Positions 1 through 4,950 of a DNA stretch of 7,803 nucleotides are shown here, one piece after another. Position numbers and translations under genes: made by a program. How positions within the stretch are numbered: the stretch's first letter is position 1; every line of letters starts with the position of its first letter. The notes under the pieces are model-generated. The model had not been told where the DNA came from. It made no database searches and worked only from the letters and a program-made list of their open reading frames with translations. The DNA is from an uncultured Eubacteriales bacterium (GTDB taxonomy: Bacteria; Bacillota; Clostridia; Lachnospirales; Anaerotignaceae), in contig CABPCX010000076.1 in the NCBI GenBank assembly GCA_902406135.1, forward strand, positions 1-7,803, given 5' to 3'.

Positions 1-110
1 AAATACCTGTGAATACCCTTGAAGATGAAAAACAGAAAATGCTTGAAGAAGGTATTTATGTTGAAGGCAGGGAAAGACTAAACCGTATACTTGAGGATTA
101 CAGCAGCTGA
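1..110 (+). CDS. 3' end of an unidentified protein (partial)
   Basis: The open frame enters from the left edge with its first full codon at base 3 and stops at TGA 108-110, leaving about 35 residues. The visible tail is acidic and predicted helical, with the pieces NTLEDEKQKMLEEG and IYVEGRERLNRILEDYSS at the end. The pattern (L..L..GIYV...E.L...LEDYSS) faintly recalls the C-terminal end of BofC-like small clostridial proteins. That is only a recollection and is not strong enough to name the gene. It reads in the same direction as everything downstream, but a complete promoter and a terminator lie between it and the next gene, so it is probably a separate transcription unit. That it is coding is supported by codon use like the neighbours and by a clean stop before an AT-rich intergenic region. 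Confidence 0.6.
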   Translation, partial: IPVNTLEDEKQKMLEEGIYVEGRERLNRILEDYSS

Positions 111-147
111 TGTATGACAAGTTTCGTAAATTTAATGTAAAATTTTC

Positions 148-176
148 TAGACAACCTGTTTTAATGATGATATAAT
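148..176 (+). promoter_or_regulatory. Near-consensus sigma-A promoter
   Basis: The -35 box TAGACA (148-153) differs from TTGACA at one base. A spacer of exactly 17 bases leads to a perfect -10 box TATAAT (171-176). The expected start of transcription is at about 183-184, the first base of hairpin 1. No start codon with a ribosome binding site follows before the terminator at 242-282, so this strong promoter appears to make a short non-coding transcript rather than an mRNA. Confidence 0.75.
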
Positions 177-183
177 AATTCCC

Positions 184-282
184 GTGAATTTCCCCAACTA
201 TATTCACACAAAGCCTGGTTTTGTTCACAAAACCGGGTCTTAAAAAAGAGGTAGTCCTCCGCCGAAGACTGCCTCTTTTTTT
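184..282 (+). ncRNA. Candidate small non-coding RNA, about 100 nt, three hairpins
   Basis: Three hairpins follow each other almost without gaps, beginning at the predicted transcription start. Hairpin 1 pairs GTGAAT (184-189) with ATTCAC (202-207) and its loop contains TTCCCC. Hairpin 2 pairs CCTGGTTTTG (214-223) with CAAAACCGGG (228-237) around the loop TTCA, with one G-T pair; AAG 211-213 can add pairs to CTT 239-241 across a bulged T. Hairpin 3 (242-281) is an intrinsic terminator whose 10-base loop begins CTCCGCC. C-rich unpaired segments able to bind Shine-Dalgarno sequences are typical of regulatory RNAs in Firmicutes (RsaE/RoxS type), but I do not recognise this as a named family. Alternatives are a terminated leader of the GH13 gene, or simply the 3' end of the upstream gene. 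The promoter placed exactly at hairpin 1 favours an independent RNA. Confidence 0.5.
242..282 (+). terminator. Intrinsic terminator
   Basis: A 15-base arm of six A followed by GAGGTAGTC (242-256) pairs with 267-281, GACTGCCTC followed by six T, with one T-G wobble and a 10-base loop. The 3' arm runs into an uninterrupted T-run (276-282). The A-run on the 5' side makes it potentially active in both directions. It probably ends the candidate small RNA and any read-through from the gene ending at 110. Confidence 0.85.
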
Positions 283-321
283 ATTTAATCTAAAAACTGC
301 GAGAAATTTTTTGCGGGGAAA

Positions 322-350
322 TTTAAGTCTAATGTCATACAATATATAAT
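322..350 (+). promoter_or_regulatory. Probable promoter of the GH13 - pseudouridine synthase pair
   Basis: A perfect -10 box TATAAT (345-350) is preceded at 17 bases by TTTAAG (322-327), a poor -35 match. Initiation near 357 would give a leader of about 77 bases before the ATG at 434. The weak -35 suggests modest or activator-dependent expression. I saw no convincing cre (CcpA) site nearby. Confidence 0.5.
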
Positions 351-433
351 ACGAACCGCAGCCAGTCTTCTATTGACCGGAGAATATAAAAAATATATAC
401 TTTTATTGTATTAAATCATAATGGGGAGTAAAT

Positions 434-2476
434 ATGAGAATAGGAGAGCAGATAATTCTTGATGAAAAAATCATGAATTGCATTATAAATGAAGATGCCG
501 TATTCAGCGACGAGACAAAAAACTATCTTTTTCCCTTTGAGCCCGACGAGTCTGACGAGGTAAAAGTCAGAATAATGGTCGGAAGCGGAGAATGCGATGG
601 TGTATATTTTTGCTCTGAAGATATGCGTATCAAAATGACCATTGAAAAAAGCAAAGAAATTTTTGACTATTATTATGTAGTAATTCCTCCCGAAGAAAAG
701 GACAGGAAATACCATTTTGAAATAGAGGCCGGTTCAGAAATATATTTTTATAATGCCGAAGGGCTTAGAAAACAGCACAATGAATTTTTTGACTTTACAA
801 TAAACAGGCACTATAAAACACCTGACTGGGCAAAGGGCGCCGTAGGATACCAGATTTTTGTGGACAGATTTTTTAACGGCGACAAAACAAATGACGTTGT
901 AAATGATGAATACGAATATCTCGGAAAAAAGGTTAGGCATATAGATGAATGGGATGCCCTTCCACAGGAGAGCGATATATGCAATTTTTATGGCGGGGAC
1001 CTGCAGGGCATTATGGATAAGCTGGATTATCTTCATGACCTTGGCATAGAAATGATATATTTGAATCCTATTTTTGTGTCACCCAGCAATCATAAATACG
1101 ACATTCAGGATTATGAGCATATAGACCCGCATTTCGGAAAAATAATAGCCGACAGCGATGAAGATAAATATATTGTAAGAACAACTGACAGGCATAACCT
1201 TGAAGCGGGAGATTATCTTTTTGCGGAGCTTGTGGAGCAAGCCCATAAAAGAGGAATAAAAGTTATTATTGACGGTGTATTCAACCACTGCGGCTCATTC
1301 AATAAATGGCTGGACGCAGAAAAAATATATGAAAAGGCAGACGGCTATGAAACAGGAGCCTATATAAGCGAAGACAGTCCATATCATGACTTTTTTAAAT
1401 GGAATGGGGGCTGCTGGCCTGACAATGATTGCTATGACAGCTGGTGGGGACATAAAAACCACCCTAAGCTCAATTATGAACAGTCGGAAAAACTGTTTCA
1501 ATATATAATGGATATAGCCGAAAAATGGATATCACCTCCATTTAATGCCGATGGCTGGAGAATAGATGTTGCGGCCGATTTGGGCTTTTCCAAGGAATAT
1601 AACCATAAATTCTGGAAAGAGTTCAGGAAAAAAGTAAAATCGGCAAACCCCGAAGCCGTTATAATAGCCGAGCACTATGGAAGTGCGGCTGACTGGCTTA
1701 AAGGTGACCAGTGGGACTCCGTAATGAATTATGATGCTTTTATGGAGCCGGTGTCCTGGTTCTTTACCGGAATGGAAAAGCACAGCGACGGATTTGACGG
1801 CGGAAAATTCAGAAATGCGAAAGCCTTTGAATACAGTATGACAGCCAACAGCAGGGATATGGGCATACATGCTTTATTTACAGGGATGAACGAACTTTCA
1901 AACCACGACCATTCGAGGTTTTTGACAAGGACAAATATGAGAGTAGGACGTCTTGCCACAGCGGGAAGCCAGGCTGCCGGAGAAAATGTAAATAAAGCCG
2001 TTATGATGAATGCGGCAGCGTTTCAGTTTATTTGGCCGGGTATTCCTACATTATATTATGGTGACGAAGCGGGTGTAACAGGCTGGACTGACCCTGACAA
2101 CAGAAGAACCTATCCCTGGGGAAAAGAAGATGAGGAGCTCATTTCATTCCATAAAAAGATGATAGAGCTCAGGAAAAAATACAGGGTGCTTAAAGAAGGT
2201 TCCTTTAAATTTATATATGCCGATGACGGAGTTGCGGCTGTAGCAAGATTTGATGACGATGAAAGAATAATATCCGTATTTAACAGTACGGATGAAAGAA
2301 AGACGATAGTCCTGCCCCTTTGGCCTGCGGGCGGAAATATTAAGGGAGAGGCTGTCACACTTCTTAAAAGCGGAACTAACGGTTATAAAACAGGAGGAAA
2401 GATATATGCCATAAACAATGGCTGCATAAATATATCTATAGAGCCCTGTGGATGTGCGATATTGAAAAGCGAATGA
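434..2476 (+). CDS. GH13 alpha-glycosidase, neopullulanase/cyclomaltodextrinase-like
   Basis: This 680-residue enzyme should hydrolyse alpha-1,4 (possibly alpha-1,6) bonds in maltodextrins, cyclodextrins or pullulan fragments. There is no signal peptide, so it acts in the cytoplasm on imported oligosaccharides. Residues 1-125 look like a CBM34-type beta-sandwich. The catalytic barrel starts at YQIFVDRF (139-146). Conserved regions are DGVFNH (280-285), GWRIDVA (374-380, nucleophile D378), IIAEH (410-414, acid/base E413) and SNHD (489-492, stabilising D492). The final 100 residues form the C-terminal beta domain. Length exceeds the usual 580-600, partly through an insertion around 236-260 before the DGVFNH strand; I associate this form with Lachnospiraceae. 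The start has GGGGAG five bases upstream. The stop lies 7 bases before the next gene. Family is certain; exact specificity is not. Confidence 0.93.
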   Translation: MRIGEQIILDEKIMNCIINEDAVFSDETKNYLFPFEPDESDEVKVRIMVGSGECDGVYFCSEDMRIKMTIEKSKEIFDYYYVVIPPEEKDRKYHFEIEAGSEIYFYNAEGLRKQHNEFFDFTINRHYKTPDWAKGAVGYQIFVDRFFNGDKTNDVVNDEYEYLGKKVRHIDEWDALPQESDICNFYGGDLQGIMDKLDYLHDLGIEMIYLNPIFVSPSNHKYDIQDYEHIDPHFGKIIADSDEDKYIVRTTDRHNLEAGDYLFAELVEQAHKRGIKVIIDGVFNHCGSFNKWLDAEKIYEKADGYETGAYISEDSPYHDFFKWNGGCWPDNDCYDSWWGHKNHPKLNYEQSEKLFQYIMDIAEKWISPPFNADGWRIDVAADLGFSKEYNHKFWKEFRKKVKSANPEAVIIAEHYGSAADWLKGDQWDSVMNYDAFMEPVSWFFTGMEKHSDGFDGGKFRNAKAFEYSMTANSRDMGIHALFTGMNELSNHDHSRFLTRTNMRVGRLATAGSQAAGENVNKAVMMNAAAFQFIWPGIPTLYYGDEAGVTGWTDPDNRRTYPWGKEDEELISFHKKMIELRKKYRVLKEGSFKFIYADDGVAAVARFDDDERIISVFNSTDERKTIVLPLWPAGGNIKGEAVTLLKSGTNGYKTGGKIYAINNGCINISIEPCGCAILKSE

Positions 2477-2483
2477 GTGAATT

Positions 2484-3146
2484 ATGGAATTAAATATTAT
2501 TTACAGCGATAAAAGTATAGCAATAATTGAAAAGCCTGCGGGAGTACCTTCACAGCCTGATAAAACGGGCAGTGAAGATTTACTCTCGGCCGTAGAAAAA
2601 AAGTTTGGTTATGCAGGGCTTGTGCACAGACTGGACAGGCCAGTGGGCGGGCTTATGGTTTTTGCCCTTAATAAAAGGACGGAATCCTTTCTTGCCAAAC
2701 AAATGAATGGCGGAGATTTTGGAAAAAACTATGCGGCCGTATGCTGCGGTGTGCCTGAGAAGGAAAGCGGCACTATGACAGACTGGATTGTAAAAAATCA
2801 GAGACTGAATATGTCTACAGTTTCCGATAAAGGAAACAAAAATGCAAAGGAAGCCATTCTTGAATACAGGCTCATAAAGACCATAGACGATGATAAATTC
2901 GGCACACTTTCTCTGCTGGATATAAAACTCCATACGGGAAGACATCACCAGATACGTGTGCAGACGTCCAATGCAGGAATACCTTTATGGGGAGATACAA
3001 AATATAATCCTGACTTTAAAAGGGGATACTTTAACATAAGTCCTGCCCTTTATTCAAAGAGGCTGGAATTTATCCATCCTGATACTTCAAAAAGGGTAGT
3101 ATTTGAAAAAAATCCCGAATTTGAGCCATTTTCTTTGTTCACATAA
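2484..3146 (+). CDS. RluA-family RNA pseudouridine synthase
   Basis: This 220-residue enzyme isomerises a specific uridine to pseudouridine in rRNA or tRNA, in the cytoplasm. The family signature HRLDRPVGGL (48-57) carries the catalytic aspartate D51. A second family block, HTGRHHQIRVQ (150-160), and a substrate-fold segment PLWGDTKY (167-174) follow. IIEKPAGVPSQ (14-24) is the typical opening strand. No S4 RNA-binding domain precedes the catalytic domain, so it belongs to the short single-domain forms and its target nucleotide cannot be predicted. The start follows the GH13 stop by 7 bases with only a weak GAGTGA as ribosome binding site, so translation is probably coupled. No clear intrinsic terminator follows the stop. 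Confidence 0.92.
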   Translation: MELNIIYSDKSIAIIEKPAGVPSQPDKTGSEDLLSAVEKKFGYAGLVHRLDRPVGGLMVFALNKRTESFLAKQMNGGDFGKNYAAVCCGVPEKESGTMTDWIVKNQRLNMSTVSDKGNKNAKEAILEYRLIKTIDDDKFGTLSLLDIKLHTGRHHQIRVQTSNAGIPLWGDTKYNPDFKRGYFNISPALYSKRLEFIHPDTSKRVVFEKNPEFEPFSLFT

Positions 3147-3151
3147 AGTTT

Positions 3152-3204
3152 ACATAATTTTTTTGAAAAATTTTAAAAAAACTATTGCATTTAAAAAATT
3201 ATGT
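3152..3204. repeat. Perfect 12-bp AT-rich inverted repeat flanking the mcsA -35 region
   Basis: ACATAATTTTTT (3152-3163) is exactly mirrored by AAAAAATTATGT (3193-3204). The right arm fills most of the promoter spacer up to the TG of the extended -10, and the left arm starts just after the pseudouridine synthase stop. The A/T tracts between the arms (about 3160-3182) lie where an UP element would sit. The repeat might be a protein-binding dyad or a weak hairpin; low sequence complexity makes chance a real possibility. Confidence 0.45.
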
Positions 3205-3212
3205 GCTATAAT
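3185..3212 (+). promoter_or_regulatory. Extended -10 promoter of the mcsA-mcsB-clpC operon
   Basis: TTGCAT (3185-3190), a 16-base spacer, then TATAAT (3207-3212) preceded by TGC (3204-3206), which forms an extended -10. A/T tracts immediately upstream resemble an UP element. Transcription should begin near 3218-3220, giving a leader of about 170 bases before mcsA. It looks like a strong housekeeping sigma promoter, as expected for a heat-shock operon controlled by a repressor. Confidence 0.75.
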
Positions 3213-3271
3213 GAGTAGCAAATAAGAAAAGAAATAGAAAACCTGAATGGGTTTTTTATTTTGATCAAATG

Positions 3272-3298
3272 TTAGCACTCGCCACTCCTGGTGGCTAA
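3272..3298 (+). promoter_or_regulatory. Degenerate CIRCE-like operator (HrcA-type)
   Basis: The left half TTAGCACTC (3272-3280) matches the CIRCE half-site perfectly. The spacer is exactly 9 bases (3281-3289). The right half GGTGGCTAA (3290-3298) matches GAGTGCTAA at 6 of 9 positions. It lies about 55-80 bases downstream of the predicted transcription start, in the leader, which is a usual place for CIRCE. HrcA binding to such sites represses groE and dnaK operons, and in some Firmicutes clp genes. The same bases can form an RNA hairpin GCCAC-TCCTG-GTGGC (3281-3295), so a purely RNA role is an alternative. Confidence 0.55.
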
Positions 3299-3390
3299 CA
3301 ACAAATAATCGGAATATTTATAAAGTGACAGGATAATAATTAATTTGAAGGTACTTTTTGATGTATCGATATAGTAAGGAGGCATGAAAT

Positions 3391-3900
3391 ATGCTTTGTG
3401 AAAGATGTCATAAAAATGATGCCACTGTTCATACAGTGCAGCTTGTAAACGGAGAAAAAACAGAACATTATTACTGTGAGAACTGCGCAAGAGAGATAGG
3501 GCTTGAAAAGCCTATTTCTTTCCAGGATATATTCCAGGGCCTTCTGAACTTTGGTTCCACAAAGCAGGAAGACTTTGCGAATCCCTATAAAAAGTCAGCC
3601 GCAAGATGTCCTTCATGCGGAATGACCTATGATGAACTTAGAAGAAGCGGAAAGTTTGGATGCAGTTCATGCTATGAGGCCTTTGAACCATATATAACAG
3701 GCTCCCTCAAAAGCATACACGGCGACAATGTCCACAAAGGAAAAGTTCCAAAGAGAAACGGCGGCTCATTGCTTAAGAAACACGAGCTTGAAGATTTGAA
3801 ACGCAGGCTCGTTGATGCCATATCCAAGGAAGAATACGAAGAAGCCGCAGTCCTGCGTGACAGGATAAGATCTCTTGAAGGAGATGATAAGAATGAGTAA
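3391..3900 (+). CDS. mcsA: McsA, zinc-binding activator of arginine kinase McsB
   Basis: This 169-residue cytoplasmic protein is the partner that activates the McsB kinase in the stress-induced protein-arginine phosphorylation and ClpCP degradation pathway. Four CxxC pairs are visible: C3/C6, C29/C32, C73/C76 and C91/C94, consistent with two zinc-binding units. A UvrB/UvrC-type (UVR) helical hairpin occupies about 131-165 (EEYEEAAVLRDRIRSLE), the same motif type found in the ClpC middle domain. The start has a strong AAGGAGG (3376-3382) eight bases upstream. The last 8 bases overlap mcsB. It is the first gene of the operon; in most relatives ctsR stands in front of it, but here the preceding gene is a pseudouridine synthase. 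Expression is presumably from the 3185-3212 promoter under the CIRCE-like site. Confidence 0.95.
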   Translation: MLCERCHKNDATVHTVQLVNGEKTEHYYCENCAREIGLEKPISFQDIFQGLLNFGSTKQEDFANPYKKSAARCPSCGMTYDELRRSGKFGCSSCYEAFEPYITGSLKSIHGDNVHKGKVPKRNGGSLLKKHELEDLKRRLVDAISKEEYEEAAVLRDRIRSLEGDDKNE

Positions 3901-4921
3901 ATGGTATGAAAACGCTAAATGTTCAGACGGAATTATAATTTCCAGCAGAGTAAGACTTGCCAGAAACTTAAAAAAATACAGTTTTTACAATAAGCTGTCC
4001 AATGCCGATGCCGAAAAAATGATAAATGAGGTTAAGAATTCAATAATTGGAAGCAGAACGGTTTTCGGCGAACAGTTTAAATATATTCCGGTAAATACGC
4101 TCAGCGAGAACGAAAAATTTGCTCTTGTTGAAAAACACGTAATAAGCCCGGAGCTTATGAGATCATCAAAGCCCTGCGGGGTCCTTGTAAAGGATGATGA
4201 GACCATAAGCATAATGCTCAATGAGGAAGACCACATAAGAATTCAGGCAATATCAGCAGGAGATGACATAGACAGTGCCTTTGATGTGGCAGATAAGATC
4301 GATGATCTTATAGAAGAAAGCGTTGAATACGCTTTCAGTGAGAAATACGGATACCTTACAAGCTGTCCTACAAACGTGGGCACGGGCTTAAGGGCATCAT
4401 ATATGATGCATCTGCCTGAGCTTGAAAGAACAGGACAGATAAGAAATGTTATGCAGGCTATTTCCAAGTTTGGAATAACCGTAAGAGGTATTTACGGCGA
4501 AGGCAGTGATGCCATGGGAAGCATATATCAGGTATCAAATCAGGTAACTCTGGGACAGAGTGAAAATGATATAATAAACAATCTTAAAAAAGTAGCTGCA
4601 ATAATAGTCCAGAGAGAGCAGGAGCTTAGAAAGAAAGCTTATGAATCCTCTAAGGACGAAATTGAAGATAAAGTATGGAGATCATACGGAATACTTAAAA
4701 ATTCCAGAAAAATTTCCGGCAAAGAAGCAATGCAGTTAATATCCATTTTAATGGAAGGAAAAAATATGGGTGTAAGCGGCCTGCCCAAATGTTCAGTAGG
4801 TCTTGCCGAACTGATGATTAACATTCAGCCGGCAACACTTCAGGTAACGGGAAGAGGCGATATGACCCCGACTGAAAGAGATAAATGCAGAGCCGATTAT
4901 CTGCGAAAAGCTTTTGAATAA
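3893..4921 (+). CDS. mcsB: McsB, protein-arginine kinase
   Basis: This 342-residue ATP:guanido phosphotransferase-fold kinase phosphorylates arginine side chains, marking proteins for ClpC-ClpP. Visible motifs are SSRVRLARN (17-25), NEEDHIRI (110-117) with the acidic residues of the active site, the family signature SCPTNVGTGLR (157-167) with C158, RGIYGEGSD (198-206), and RDKCRA (329-334), matching the RDxxRA phospho-arginine-binding motif of bacterial McsB. The start chosen is ATG 3893, nine bases after AAGGAG (3878-3883) and giving the expected N-terminus. In-frame ATGs at 3875 and 3884 would add up to six residues but lack a good ribosome binding site. The 8-base overlap with mcsA implies coupled translation and balanced amounts of the two partners. 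The length agrees with the family (roughly 340-365). Confidence 0.95.
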   Translation: MSKWYENAKCSDGIIISSRVRLARNLKKYSFYNKLSNADAEKMINEVKNSIIGSRTVFGEQFKYIPVNTLSENEKFALVEKHVISPELMRSSKPCGVLVKDDETISIMLNEEDHIRIQAISAGDDIDSAFDVADKIDDLIEESVEYAFSEKYGYLTSCPTNVGTGLRASYMMHLPELERTGQIRNVMQAISKFGITVRGIYGEGSDAMGSIYQVSNQVTLGQSENDIINNLKKVAAIIVQREQELRKKAYESSKDEIEDKVWRSYGILKNSRKISGKEAMQLISILMEGKNMGVSGLPKCSVGLAELMINIQPATLQVTGRGDMTPTERDKCRADYLRKAFE

Positions 4922-4950
4922 GCAGATTAAGGCGTAAAGGAGTGATAAAT

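Larger units (their letters stand above)
111..433. other. Intergenic region with two promoters and a three-hairpin element
   Basis: This 323-base gap has no credible protein gene. It holds, in order, a near-consensus promoter (148-176), three consecutive hairpins (184-207, 211-241, 242-281) with a T-run, a weaker promoter (322-350), and a leader of about 75 bases for the GH13 gene. The stretch 283-320 and the leader 357-422 show only AT-rich sequence with weak, probably accidental pairings (for example CTGCG at 297-301 with CGCAG at 357-361). Confidence 0.75.

Noticed and set aside
3262..3270. TTGATCAAA as a possible CtsR heptamer
   Set aside because: It differs from GGTCAAA, is a lone palindrome and lacks the required second tandem copy.
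3345..3375. Second promoter close to mcsA (TTGAAG with GATATA/TATAGT)
   Set aside because: It would start transcription on the ribosome binding site itself, with a poor -10; the 3185-3212 promoter is far better.
3875..3892. Earlier in-frame start for mcsB adding six residues
   Set aside because: It lacks a good ribosome binding site, whereas ATG 3893 has AAGGAG at ideal spacing and gives the expected N-terminus.
3905..3920. cre-like sequence (ATGAAAACGCTAAAT)
   Set aside because: It lies in the mcsB coding region, misses a conserved C of the consensus, and has no carbon-catabolite context.
4942..4950. GTG start for clpC, three codons upstream
   Set aside because: The GTG overlaps the AAAGGAG site that serves ATG 4951; ClpC proteins begin at the M-x-x-x-FTE segment.
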